Of a DNA stretch of 64,000 nt, positions 8,919 to 17,314 are shown in pieces. Location: contig NZ_JAHZAX010000003.1 in NCBI RefSeq assembly GCF_019423705.1, positions 124,001 to 188,000 on the forward strand. Direction: 5' to 3'. Both the position numbers and the translations under genes were made by a program. The DNA comes from Ruminococcus sp. Its GTDB lineage: Bacteria; Bacillota; Clostridia; Oscillospirales; Ruminococcaceae. The notes below the pieces were generated by a model. The model saw nothing but the letters and a program-made list of their open reading frames with translations, had not been told where the DNA came from and made no database searches. Within the stretch, counting starts at the first letter, position 1; each line of letters begins with the position of its first letter.

Positions 8919-9320
8919 TAGCCCCTTTCAGTTTTGGCAACATACACAATCATTGCTGATTTTTTTAGTTATTCTGTATCAAAGTCATATTTTTTAACAT
9001 CGAAATAATGCAGTTATAGCCATAGTATAGCAGCAATTTGAAAATGTTGGGCTTAATCGTTTTCTGATAGCTTATAAAAACGGCGAAATGACCTTAACGA
9101 CTCCTCTTCTGTAAATATTCAATTGTCAAGTTTCCGTGCGGAGGCTACGTCACAAAGCTGCGCTTTAAAATTATGCGCACACGCATTTTTATGATTTCGT
9201 CTCAACATTTGGGTGCAAGTCCTTAGATGCGCCAGCCGACTCTTCACCTCGGAGCCATCACCGCCCGTCCAACAAGTTTCCCTTGCCACTCTGCAAATGT
9301 CTTTCTACTTATCCCGAAAA

Positions 9321-9446
9321 ATCGGCGAAAAGTTGCATAAAAAATGCAATAATTGCTTAATTGTTGCCAAATTAAATAATAAATCATTTGTTTGCACAAA
9401 TTGTGGCTTGCAAAATTATCGAGATTGCACAATCGTTTATGATTAA
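9321..9446 (+). pseudogene. possible remnant of a TnpB-like zinc ribbon
   Basis: The last 40 or so codons of an open frame ending at 9446 read KKCNNC, about 13 residues, FVCTNCG, then NYRDC. The spacing C-x2-C ... F-x-C-x2-C-G-x4-RD is that of the zinc ribbon at the end of IS200/IS605 TnpB proteins. The rest of the frame upstream shows no TnpB sequence, and the expected Asn-Ala after RD is missing. The surrounding 8950-9450 stretch holds no other gene I can support. The match is short and may be chance. Confidence 0.25.
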
Positions 9447-9450
9447 TTTA

Positions 9451-9552
9451 TGTAGGGGCGAACAGTGTTCGCCCGTTTGTTAAAACCACATTGAGTATTT
9501 TTATTGTCAAATGTACAACGGGTATCACGGGCGCACGATGTGCGCCCCTACA
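9451..9552. repeat. two REP-like palindromes in opposite orientation
   Basis: TGTAGGGGCGAAC-AGT-GTTCGCCCGT (9451-9476) is followed by the inverse form CGGGCGCAC-GAT-GTGCGCCCCTACA (about 9528-9552). In the second unit both arms changed together, GAAC/GTTC becoming GCAC/GTGC. Confidence 0.8.
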
Positions 9553-9555
9553 AAA

Positions 9556-9610
9556 ATATCGCCGTTAGGCGATACCTTAATTCCTCATTCCTCACTCCTC
9601 ATTCCTCACT
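9556..9610. repeat. TATCGCC/GGCGATA hairpin with ATTCCTCATTCCTCACT repeats
   Basis: The hairpin TATCGCC-GTTA-GGCGATA is followed by a direct repeat of ATTCCTCATTCCTCACTCC. It is the second copy of the element ending near 3820. Confidence 0.6.
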
Positions 9611-9621
9611 TAACTTTTGCA

Positions 9622-9650
9622 TTGACAAATGCACCAAAGTGTAGTATAAT
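9622..9650 (+). promoter_or_regulatory. consensus promoter of the amino-acid ABC operon
   Basis: TTGACA (9622-9627), a 17-base spacer and TATAAT (9645-9650), both perfect. It stands 74 bases before the permease start. Confidence 0.85.
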
Positions 9651-9723
9651 GTACTAATATGCTAAAATGATACTATGAAAGCAGACAAAAATAACTATAC
9701 TATTTTATAAGGAATGAATTTCA

Positions 9724-10434
9724 ATGACATTTGAGGAAGTTAAAAAGGTCACCGAGATCTTACTCGAGTTTCTCCCCAACACCCTAAAGCTCTTCGCTTG
9801 GACGCTGATCTTATCTATCCCTGTCGGCGTTCTTGTGACTATGCTGAAAAAATGCCGCTTCAAGCCAATTTCTTGGCTGACTAATCTTTACATACTTATT
9901 ATGCGTGGCACGCCGCTTATGCTGCAAATTATTGCTATTTATTATGCTGTGCCGCTTATTATTGCAAGCGCTGCCAAAAGCGGCAAGACAGGCGGAATTT
10001 ATGACATTCTCACCAACGTAAAAAACAACCCGAACTATATGTTCATCGCCCTTGTGACGGCTTTCGTCCTCAACTATGCGGCGTACTTTGCCGAGATCTT
10101 CAGAGGCGGTATCGAGGCTATCCCAAAGGGTCAATACGAAGCTGCTTCTATGCTCGGTTTGACGAAGGTTCAGACCTTTTTCAGAATTATCCTGCCGCAG
10201 GTCACAAAGCGTGTTGTCCCTGCGACGGCTAACGAAGTTATCGTTCTTGTAAAGGACACTTCCCTTGCCAATGTTATCGCATTTGCGGAGATAACGATGA
10301 AAGCAAAGCAGCAGATGAACCTTTACAGCTCGATAACTCCGCTTTTTATCGCAGGCGCTTTCTATTTCGTGCTCAATGCGATCGTGACGATAATTTTTGC
10401 TGTTATCGAAAAGAAATTCGACTATTATAAATAA
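9724..10434 (+). CDS. polar amino-acid ABC transporter permease (HisM/GlnP family)
   Basis: This 236-residue membrane protein has about five hydrophobic segments. It carries the permease EAA loop that touches the ATPase (EAASMLGLTKVQTFFRIILPQ, about 140-160) and the MRGTPLMLQ motif near residue 60, both typical of the His/Glu/polar amino-acid group. The ATPase gene begins 12 bases after it. No substrate-binding protein gene is in the operon, so that part must be encoded elsewhere. The precise amino acid cannot be told. Confidence 0.9.
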   Translation: MTFEEVKKVTEILLEFLPNTLKLFAWTLILSIPVGVLVTMLKKCRFKPISWLTNLYILIMRGTPLMLQIIAIYYAVPLIIASAAKSGKTGGIYDILTNVKNNPNYMFIALVTAFVLNYAAYFAEIFRGGIEAIPKGQYEAASMLGLTKVQTFFRIILPQVTKRVVPATANEVIVLVKDTSLANVIAFAEITMKAKQQMNLYSSITPLFIAGAFYFVLNAIVTIIFAVIEKKFDYYK

Positions 10435-10446
10435 GGAGGAACTCTT

Positions 10447-11208
10447 ATGGCTATTCTTGAAGTTAAAAATATTTCCAAAAGCTTTGACAGCCTAAAGGTT
10501 CTCAAAGATATCTCTTTCAACGTCGAAAAGGGCGAAGTTGTGGCGATTATCGGACCGTCAGGCAGCGGTAAATCTACTCTGCTCAGATGTATAAACCAGC
10601 TTGAAAAGGCAAACGGCGGCGAGATAAACGTTGACGGTGTGAATATGTTCCACACCGAAAACGGCAAGGCTGTTTATGCCCCTGCGAAAACGCTTAGAGA
10701 TATCCGCCTTAAGATCGGTCTTGTTTTTCAGAATTTTAATTTATTTCCACACTTTTCTGTGGAACAGAACATCATCGAAGCCCCTGTGCACGTCTTGAAA
10801 CGATCAAAGGCTGAGGCAAGAAAGAACTGCGAGGAACTTCTCAAGAAAATGGGACTTGAAACAAAGGGCAAGTCTTACCCCTGCGAACTTTCGGGCGGTC
10901 AGCAGCAGCGTGTTTCCATTGCAAGGGCGCTGGCTTTGAAGCCGCAGATACTCTTTTTTGACGAGCCGACTTCCGCACTTGATCCCGAGCTTACGGGTGA
11001 GATACTCAAGGTCATAAAGGAGCTTGCGAAAGAGAAAATGACAATGGTCATCGTCACCCACGAAATGGCTTTTGCAAGAGACGTTGCCAACCACGTCATT
11101 TTTATGGACGAGGGTTATATCGTTGAAGAGGGCACGCCCGAAGAGGTTTTCGGTCAGACACAGAACGAGAGGACGAAGCAATTTTTGCAGAGATTTAATG
11201 ACAGATAG
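10447..11208 (+). CDS. polar amino-acid ABC transporter ATP-binding protein (GlnQ/HisP-like)
   Basis: This 253-residue ATPase has every motif: Walker A GPSGSGKST (about 37-45), Q-loop VFQNFNLFPH, signature LSGGQQQR, Walker B ILFFDEPTSALD and switch His in VIVTHEM. The NLFPH sequence and the PAKTLRDIRLKIG segment place it in the polar amino-acid importer group. It follows the permease directly with an AAGGAGG ribosome site and is the last gene of this two-gene operon. It would energise uptake together with the permease. Confidence 0.92.
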   Translation: MAILEVKNISKSFDSLKVLKDISFNVEKGEVVAIIGPSGSGKSTLLRCINQLEKANGGEINVDGVNMFHTENGKAVYAPAKTLRDIRLKIGLVFQNFNLFPHFSVEQNIIEAPVHVLKRSKAEARKNCEELLKKMGLETKGKSYPCELSGGQQQRVSIARALALKPQILFFDEPTSALDPELTGEILKVIKELAKEKMTMVIVTHEMAFARDVANHVIFMDEGYIVEEGTPEEVFGQTQNERTKQFLQRFNDR

Positions 11209-11327
11209 TGGCATTTTGTTGTTGGTAACAAAAAATGATAACGTTTTCTGTGATAAATACACAAAAAGCCTATGACAATATTGTTAGAAATTTCAACACT
11301 TTTTGGAATAAAAAATGCAAAAACCAC

Positions 11328-11356
11328 TTGATTTTCGGACAAAAGTCTGTTATAAT
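11328..11356 (+). promoter_or_regulatory. promoter of the first secreted paralogue
   Basis: TTGATT (11328-11333), a 17-base spacer and TATAAT (11351-11356), 65 bases before the start codon. Confidence 0.7.
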
Positions 11357-11421
11357 ATAACTAGGATTGAATAACAATTCATACTCAATACTTAAATTAA
11401 CCTAATATGGAGGAGATCACA

Positions 11422-12351
11422 ATGAAAATTTCAAAGATTTTGGCTGGTTGTGCTGCTCTTGCTATGGCAGCAACAACAGTAATGTCCGTATCTGCAGCAG
11501 ATTCAAGAGTTTGGATTCAGGACTGGAAAGTAAAGGAGCAGAAGAAGGTTATCGCATTCGATAATATGGATACTGCTACTGCTTGGAACGGCTGCTGGAT
11601 CCAGTTCTATTCAACAGACGCAAACCTTTCTGATGTAAATGTTACATTTACAATCGACACAACAAACGCTACTTGGCAGACAGGTGACGACGGCGCTCCA
11701 ATGAACGAGTCCGGTACATACACAATTATGAGAGCCGGCGACACAGATGATGAAACAACTGGTCACGGCGCACAGTTTGAGGAAGGCAACTCTGTTGGCG
11801 CTCTCAACTGCACAAATGACAACGGCGTTTACACAGTAACAATTCCTGGCAGCTGGCTCGTTTCTGATGTAGAAACAGGCGGAGTTCAGATCAACAAAGA
11901 AGAAGCTACACTTGCTGACGAGTCAACAAAGACAGTTTACAACGTTGGTTTCAATATGCAGTTCGGTCACTTTGATAAGGCTACTTGGAACGTATCAGTT
12001 TCCGGCGATTCTGTTATCCCATTCTCCGGCGTTGATGAGAAGGGTGTAGGTATCCTTGACACATCAGCTCTCGGCGGCAATGATTCAAAGGCTGACAGCA
12101 ACACAGATTCTAAGACAGATTCAAAGACTGACAGCAAGACAGACTCAAAGACTGACAGCAAGTCCGATTCAAAGACAGATTCTAAGGCTAACTCAACAGC
12201 TGCTACTACTTCAAAGGCTGCTAACTCAACAGCTGCTACATCTTCAACAGCTGCTTCTGACAACACAGCTAACACAGGCGCTTCCGCTGGTCTTGCACTC
12301 GCAGGCGTAGCTCTCGCTGGTGCTGCTATCGTTGTAGCAAAGAGAAAATAA
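11422..12351 (+). CDS. secreted surface protein, tandem paralogue A
   Basis: The protein has 309 residues if translation begins at the ATG after GGAGGAGATCACA; the ATG at 11407 lies inside the ribosome site. A signal peptide (KISKILAGCAALAMAATTVMSVSA) is followed by a domain of about 190 residues, which starts SRVWIQDWKVKEQKKV and is unknown to me. A DSKTDSK repeat linker and an Ala/Thr/Ser stretch come next, then a C-terminal NTGASAG, hydrophobic helix and KRK tail. That tail looks like a sortase-type or membrane-anchor signal with a non-canonical motif. It is nearly the same as the next gene at both ends. Together with the lipoprotein downstream it forms a cell-surface cluster. The role is unknown. 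Confidence 0.85.
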   Translation: MKISKILAGCAALAMAATTVMSVSAADSRVWIQDWKVKEQKKVIAFDNMDTATAWNGCWIQFYSTDANLSDVNVTFTIDTTNATWQTGDDGAPMNESGTYTIMRAGDTDDETTGHGAQFEEGNSVGALNCTNDNGVYTVTIPGSWLVSDVETGGVQINKEEATLADESTKTVYNVGFNMQFGHFDKATWNVSVSGDSVIPFSGVDEKGVGILDTSALGGNDSKADSNTDSKTDSKTDSKTDSKTDSKSDSKTDSKANSTAATTSKAANSTAATSSTAASDNTANTGASAGLALAGVALAGAAIVVAKRK

Positions 12352-12446
12352 TATTTTCTCTTTGAGAAAGTAATTTCTCTTTGAGGAAGTAATTTTTAAA
12401 ATTGTATTGACTAATATACATATAAGTTAGTCGATTCCCGTAGAAC

Positions 12447-12514
12447 TATCGCAGAGAGACATTCTTCATCATTTTTTGTTATGTTGAGGTCTTTCTGCGA
12501 TATCTTTGTTTTTA
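12447..12514 (+). terminator. terminator after paralogue A
   Basis: The arm TATCGCAGAGAG (from 12447) pairs with CTTTCTGCGATA (12491-12502) across a T-rich loop and is followed by TCTTTGTTTTT. Confidence 0.65.
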
Positions 12515-12620
12515 GACAAAGTTAATTTAAGTATTGGATAATTTAAGAATTTAAGTTTAGCTAATACGATCTTGGTCAAGTTAGCTAACTTAAAAATATA
12601 TTTTTAGGAGATTTTAGATT

Positions 12621-13553
12621 ATGAAGATTTCTAAGATTTTGGCAAGCGTTGCTGCACTGACAATGGCAGCAACAACAGTAATGTCCGTATCTGCAGCAGA
12701 TTCAAGAGTTTGGATTCAGGACTGGAAAGTAAAGGAGCAGAAGAAAGTCCTCGCATTCGACAATATGGACACAGCTTCAAGATGGAACGGCTGCTGGGTA
12801 CAGTTCTACTCAACAGACGCTGCACTCTCTGATGTAACACTCACATTCACAGTTGACACAACAAACGCTGTTTGGGAAGCTGGCGACGATGGTGTTGCTC
12901 TTAACGAGAGCGGTTCTTACTGCGTACTCAGAATCAACAATGCTGATGAAACAGACTACACAACACAGGCTATCTATGAAGACGGCAACTATGTTGGCGG
13001 CTATGATTGCACAAACGACAATGGCGTTTATACGATCAAGGTGAAGGGTTCTGACATCAAGGCACAGGTTGAAGCTGGCAGCGGTCAGATCAACGAAGAA
13101 GAAGTAACTCTTGCTGACGAGTCAACAAAGACTGTTTACAACGTTGGTTTTAACATTCAGTTCGGTCACTTTGAGAATGGTACTTGGAACATTACTGCTG
13201 ACGGCGATTCCGTTATCCCATTCTCTGGAGTTGATGAGAAGGGTGTAGGTATCCTCGACACATCAGCTCTCGGCGGCAATGATTCAAAGGCTGACAGCAA
13301 CACAGATTCTAAGACAGATTCAAAGACTGACAGCAAGACAGACTCAAAGACTGACAGCAAGTCCGATTCAAAGACAGATTCTAAGGCTAACTCAACAGCT
13401 GCTACTACTTCAAAGGCTGCTAACTCAACAGCTGCCACATCTTCAACAGCTGCTTCTGACAACACAGCTAACACAGGCGCAACAGCTGGTCTTGCTCTTG
13501 CAGGCGTAGCTCTCGCTGGCGCTGCTGCTGTTGTAGTATCAAAGAGAAAATAA
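12621..13553 (+). CDS. secreted surface protein, tandem paralogue B
   Basis: This 310-residue protein has the same plan as the gene before it: a signal peptide, an SRVWIQDWKVKEQKKV domain, a DSKTDSK linker, then NTGATAG, a hydrophobic helix and KRK. The start follows a TTTTAGGAG ribosome site. Two DNA blocks are identical in both genes, 83 bases at the mature N-terminus (12663-12745 with 11464-11546) and 179 bases over the linker (13257-13435 with 12058-12236). The middle (about residues 65-155) differs much more. The pair seems to come from duplication with later gene conversion of the ends. The function is unknown; the exported domain may bind a glycan or protein, but nothing in the sequence proves it. 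Confidence 0.85.
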   Translation: MKISKILASVAALTMAATTVMSVSAADSRVWIQDWKVKEQKKVLAFDNMDTASRWNGCWVQFYSTDAALSDVTLTFTVDTTNAVWEAGDDGVALNESGSYCVLRINNADETDYTTQAIYEDGNYVGGYDCTNDNGVYTIKVKGSDIKAQVEAGSGQINEEEVTLADESTKTVYNVGFNIQFGHFENGTWNITADGDSVIPFSGVDEKGVGILDTSALGGNDSKADSNTDSKTDSKTDSKTDSKTDSKSDSKTDSKANSTAATTSKAANSTAATSSTAASDNTANTGATAGLALAGVALAGAAAVVVSKRK

Positions 13554-13649
13554 ATTTCTCTCGAGAAAGTAATTTCTTTCTAGAAAATTTCCCTGAGAAG
13601 TGATCTTCTCAATTAAGTGTTGAGTAAAAAATTGATATACGGATTTTTC

Positions 13650-13687
13650 AGAGCTTTCCGCAGAAGTGTGGGAGGCTCCGTTTTTGT
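13650..13687 (+). terminator. terminator after paralogue B
   Basis: GAGCTTTCCGCA and TGTGGGAGGCTC pair with some G-U pairs, followed by CGTTTTTGT. Confidence 0.6.
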
Positions 13688-13840
13688 CATTTCACGGAGA
13701 AGTAATCGTTATCTGTCAAAAGCGTATGAATAATTATTGGCACAAATTGTTGCAAATAATCTACTGTTTTTATATCAATAATATGTTACGATAGACAAGT
13801 AATAAAGTTAATATACTTAATATTGAACTTATATTTCACT

Positions 13841-13894
13841 TACAATATTGAGGCTGCTACTAAGGTAACTGTTGACGAGCCAAACGCTGACTAA
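13841..13894 (+). pseudogene. possible remnant of a third secreted-protein gene (C-terminal end only)
   Basis: Seventeen codons with coding-like usage (YNIEAATKVTVDEPNAD) end in TAA at 13894, yet no start codon or ribosome site stands upstream in frame. The stretch lies between two surface-protein genes, in a 630-base region that otherwise holds only a terminator and a promoter. It may be the tail of a deleted gene. It is too short to be sure. Confidence 0.22.
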
Positions 13895-14091
13895 TCGTAA
13901 TTTACGAAAAGCTCTTTCATTTAAAATACTAAAATAGCCCCTTGGCTGATGATTTAGTCAAGAGATGCTTTATTTACTTTCTTTGGTTTGTTTATTTTAC
14001 ATCTAACTTATTTGTATATACTGCACTATTCTGTAATCGTTTTCTGTGTAAAATGTACTAAAAAGTGTGTTTTAATTGTGCAAATAGGATA

Positions 14092-14120
14092 TTGAAAATA
14101 GCTGGATATTATGCTATAAT
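14092..14120 (+). promoter_or_regulatory. promoter of the lipoprotein gene
   Basis: TTGAAA (14092-14097), a 17-base spacer and TATAAT (14115-14120). An imperfect hairpin GGACCGT/ACGGTTCC lies in the leader, before the CGGAGG ribosome site. Confidence 0.7.
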
Positions 14121-14182
14121 ACAAAGGTAAATATAGTAGGACCGTGTTAAACGGTTCCGTACAATAAACGGAGGTTATTAAA

Positions 14183-15061
14183 ATGAAAAAGCTTTTAGCT
14201 TGCGCTCTTGCACTTACACTTACAAGTGCTATGTTCGCTTCTTGCGGAAGTTCTGATGATTCTTCATCAAAGGCTGATGCAAAAACTACTACAACTACAA
14301 CAGCTGCCCCTGAGACAACTACAACTACAACCGCTGCCGCTGAGTCTGCCGCTGATTCCACAGCTACTGAGTCTGGCGCTGGCGATTCTTCTGACGCCGC
14401 TGTTGCTAAGGACATCTCTGAGATGCCTGAGACACTCGCTAACTATGCTGACGCTTCGCTCAAGTTCTCAACAGATAAGACCGCTGAAGATTACGGTCTT
14501 GCTTGTATGGCAGAGAATGATTTCGATGGCACAGACGAGTCCCATTGTGAATTCACAGTTGAGGAAGTTGCCGGCGTACCAATGATGAAGGTAACAGTTC
14601 TCGATCAGGACGATTACGGCGATTACAAGATCCCTAAGATCAGATTTGATATGTCTAAGCTCTTCGAGGGTCAGACAGAGGATCTTCCTAAGATCTTCAC
14701 AGTTAAGATGGACGTTGTAACAAAGGCAGTTGGCAACTTCACAGCTGACGACGGCACAGAGTCACTTGTTCCTGGTAACTTTATGGGCGCTTTCGTTACA
14801 CAGCCTGGCGCTGATGTTGACAATCTTGGTTGGAACCAGCTCTATGAGTTCGGTGAGGCTGAATGGACATCTGAGTGGGGTTCTTATGAGCTCGTTATGA
14901 GACCTGGCATCAAGCCAGCAGCTCAGTTCGTTGACGCAACATCTTCACAGTATCTCACACTTATGAGATGGAGCATTCCTAACGATGCTTGCTTCTACAT
15001 CGCTGACATCAGATTTGAAGATGAGGACGGTAATGTTATCGCTCTCAAGAACTTCCAGTAA
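14183..15061 (+). CDS. lipoprotein with Thr-rich linker and C-terminal beta-sandwich-like domain
   Basis: This 292-residue protein begins with a lipoprotein signal whose lipobox is FASC, so Cys21 is the likely lipid site. Residues of about 35-80 are a low-complexity Thr/Ala linker. The remaining 210 residues make an acidic domain with alternating hydrophobic strands that ends YIADIRFEDEDGN, a form often met in carbohydrate-binding beta-sandwiches of this group of bacteria. I cannot name the family. It has its own promoter and a strong terminator and lies just after the two secreted paralogues, so the three may serve one surface function. Confidence 0.82.
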   Translation: MKKLLACALALTLTSAMFASCGSSDDSSSKADAKTTTTTTAAPETTTTTTAAAESAADSTATESGAGDSSDAAVAKDISEMPETLANYADASLKFSTDKTAEDYGLACMAENDFDGTDESHCEFTVEEVAGVPMMKVTVLDQDDYGDYKIPKIRFDMSKLFEGQTEDLPKIFTVKMDVVTKAVGNFTADDGTESLVPGNFMGAFVTQPGADVDNLGWNQLYEFGEAEWTSEWGSYELVMRPGIKPAAQFVDATSSQYLTLMRWSIPNDACFYIADIRFEDEDGNVIALKNFQ

Positions 15062-15086
15062 GCTCTTATCATTTGATGTACATATA

Positions 15087-15118
15087 GCCTGTACAGTATT
15101 TGCTGTACAGGCTTTTTT
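15087..15118 (+). terminator. strong terminator after the lipoprotein
   Basis: A perfect ten-base stem, GCCTGTACAG / CTGTACAGGC, with a six-base loop and TTTTTT. Confidence 0.9.
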
Positions 15119-15132
15119 GTATGCAAAATTTA

Positions 15133-15651
15133 CTATTTAAACTTCACAGACACTTCTGTGGAGATGTCAAGACTTTGCAGCTTGTCGCCTTTGAACTTTG
15201 CATAGAAGTCCTGCCCTTTCACCTGTCCGCTGACTGTGGTAACGCCTTTGTCATTCACCACCGCCGTACAGCCTTTTTGCGAGATAAGCTTGTCGATAGC
15301 AGCAGAGGTCAGCGTAACGGCGGAGCTTTCGGGGATATTGTCCCTGTCGGTCTCATAGCTCAGCCCCATAAATTCCAGCCTTGCGCTATTCCCCGAGCAA
15401 CTTATCGCCATACCCTCAACAGTCTGCGGAGCGGAAAACTCCCATTGCCACATATCCGAACCGCCACGCTGTATATCCGCCGAATACTCCGTGCCGTCAA
15501 CGGTTATGACCGCCTTGCCGCTGAAATTTTCGTCCACCTTCACAAGCTCCGTGTCCTTGCCCTTCTTTGCGCAGCCTGTGAACATTCCCAAACTCAGTGC
15601 AAGAATTGCTCCGCAGGCGGTCAGCTTCCCTATTGCAGCCCAAATCCTCAT
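15133..15651 (-). CDS. small lipoprotein of unknown function
   Basis: This 172-residue protein has a signal peptide ending in lipobox FTGC (Cys27), so it should be an exported lipoprotein. The mature part is predicted to be mostly beta (ENFSGKAVITVDGTEYSADI, and later VTTVSGQVKGQDFYAKFKG) and matches no family I can name. It lies about 100 bases upstream of no same-strand gene and ends beside the terminator of its convergent neighbour. It seems to be a single-gene unit. Confidence 0.75.
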   Translation of the reverse strand: MRIWAAIGKLTACGAILALSLGMFTGCAKKGKDTELVKVDENFSGKAVITVDGTEYSADIQRGGSDMWQWEFSAPQTVEGMAISCSGNSARLEFMGLSYETDRDNIPESSAVTLTSAAIDKLISQKGCTAVVNDKGVTTVSGQVKGQDFYAKFKGDKLQSLDISTEVSVKFK

Positions 15652-15706
15652 AGTTTTCCTCCGTTCGTTCCCTAAATTTCTAATATTAAAATTACTAATA
15701 AAAATT

Positions 15707-15741
15707 AAAAAGGACTTTCCTCAGTTGAAGAAAGTCCTTTT
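15707..15741 (-). terminator. terminator of the acpS-nnr operon
   Basis: On the minus strand AAAGGACTTTC and GAAAGTCCTTT pair across a nine-base loop; TTTAATTTTTA follows. Confidence 0.85.
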
Positions 15742-15760
15742 GTTGCCTTTAATAAGCCTG

Positions 15761-17311
15761 TCAGCCCTGTTTTCTGCCTGCGATATTTTCAAGAACGTAC
15801 AGACTATCGGGCAGCGCCGCAAGAATATCCTGTGCGATAATTCCACGCTCAGAACGTTCAGACGCCGCAAGCTCCGCAGTATATCCAAGCAGGAATGACG
15901 CCAGCGCAGCCGCTTTGACAGGCTGAACGCCCTGTGCCGTCAAGCTCGCCGTTATGCCTGCCAGCATATCCCCCGAACCGCCCTTTGAAAGCGCAGTGTT
16001 GCCCTGATCGATGACATAGGCTTCACCGGTCGGGTCGATGGCAAAGGTCTCGGCGCTTTTGGCAAGAACTGTCACGCCGTATTTTTCCGCAAGTTTTTGT
16101 GCATAGCCGAACCTGTACGTCTTGATTTCCTGCACCGTCACGCCGCAAAGCCTTGCAAGCTCCCCCGGGTGAGGGGTCAATATAACAGGACTTTTTTTCT
16201 TCAACAGTACATCTATATTCGGGACAAGTGAATTTATTCCGTCGGCGTCAATAATCAGCGGAATTTCGGCATTTGCCACAAGCTTCGCCACAAGCTTTTC
16301 GGTCTCGGCGGTGTGGCCAAGTCCGCAGCCGACAAGCAGGCACTTCGCTCCCCTGCACTTTTCAAGGATAGTTTCGGCGTTGACAGAGGTCATAAAGCCG
16401 TCATCATCGGTTTTCATTGCGGCATAGGTACACTCCAAGATTTTTGATGAAAGGGAGTTCACAACGCTTTTTGCCGTGCAAAGCTCGAAAAGCCCTACTC
16501 CCGTGCGCATTGCCGAAAGTGCTGAAAGTCCTGCCGCACCGATATAGCGCTCCGAGCCGCATACGCTGACGACTTTGCCGAACGTGCCTTTATGTCCGTC
16601 ACTTGGTCGCTTTGGGAGATAACCCGCCGCTGTGTGGATATCCAGCATTTGTATGTTTAACGACAACTTTTCTGAGCACTCCTTTGGAATGTTGATATCA
16701 GCAGTATGGCAATTGCCCACAAAATTTTTCGCAGGCGATACCGACATACCAAGCTTTTTCATATGGAAAGTTATGGTCTCGTCCGCCTTAAAGCTCAGCT
16801 CGTCCGCCTCGCCGTTGCGTGCATTTGTGCCCGAGGGCAGGTCGCAGGCAATCTTATAGGCTTTTGACTTTGCGCAGGCGGCGAAAATTAGCTTGACGTT
16901 ATCACGAAGCGCCCCGTGGAAGCCCGTGCCGAAAATGCAGTCCACGATGATATCAGCGCTTGCTATCTTCTCGAGAGCCTGCTCCCTGTCGCTTATGACT
17001 GGCACGGCTTTGTCAAGATTTTTATACGCCGCCGACGAAAGATCGGTGTCAGGCTCGCCGCAGCAGAGGACTATCTCAGTAGCAATGCCCTGCTCAAAAA
17101 GCCGCTGCGCCGCAACAAGTCCGTCGCCGCCATTGTTGCCCTTACCCACAAGCAGGACGATCTTTACATTATCGCCAAATTTTTTCGCCGCCGTTTGTAT
17201 CGTGTCGGCAAGCTTTGCCCCTGCGTTATCCATAAGCGCACCGAGGCTAACGCCGTAATTTTCGGCATCGTGCTCGCAAAAAGTCATTTGTTCAACTGTC
17301 AATAATCTCAT
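15761..17311 (-). CDS. nnr: bifunctional NAD(P)H-hydrate epimerase / ADP-dependent dehydratase
   Basis: The 516 residues hold both repair enzymes. The N-terminal epimerase (YjeF_N, about 1-215) has GKGNNGGDGLVAAQRL. The C-terminal dehydratase (YjeF_C) has HKGTFGKVVSVCGS, ILTPHPGELARL and SKGGSGDMLAGI. Together they repair NADHX and NADPHX, damaged cofactors hydrated at the nicotinamide ring. The start codon lies seven bases after GAGGTG. It follows acpS by three bases, a conserved pairing in Firmicutes, so it is the last gene of a three-gene operon. Confidence 0.93.
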   Translation of the reverse strand: MRLLTVEQMTFCEHDAENYGVSLGALMDNAGAKLADTIQTAAKKFGDNVKIVLLVGKGNNGGDGLVAAQRLFEQGIATEIVLCCGEPDTDLSSAAYKNLDKAVPVISDREQALEKIASADIIVDCIFGTGFHGALRDNVKLIFAACAKSKAYKIACDLPSGTNARNGEADELSFKADETITFHMKKLGMSVSPAKNFVGNCHTADINIPKECSEKLSLNIQMLDIHTAAGYLPKRPSDGHKGTFGKVVSVCGSERYIGAAGLSALSAMRTGVGLFELCTAKSVVNSLSSKILECTYAAMKTDDDGFMTSVNAETILEKCRGAKCLLVGCGLGHTAETEKLVAKLVANAEIPLIIDADGINSLVPNIDVLLKKKSPVILTPHPGELARLCGVTVQEIKTYRFGYAQKLAEKYGVTVLAKSAETFAIDPTGEAYVIDQGNTALSKGGSGDMLAGITASLTAQGVQPVKAAALASFLLGYTAELAASERSERGIIAQDILAALPDSLYVLENIAGRKQG

Positions 17312-17314
17312 TTT

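Noticed and set aside
9000..9320. Frames on both strands in the long intergenic region
   Set aside because: None has a ribosome site or recognisable sequence apart from the short zinc-ribbon-like end.
12080..12190. Short direct repeats that might look like a CRISPR array
   Set aside because: They are in-frame DSKTDSK codons inside a protein linker, with no constant repeat and unique spacer structure.
11967..12275. Minus-strand Val/Leu/Ser-rich frame opposite the DSK linker (also 13166-13474)
   Set aside because: The frame is a by-product of the low-complexity repeat in the secreted protein genes.
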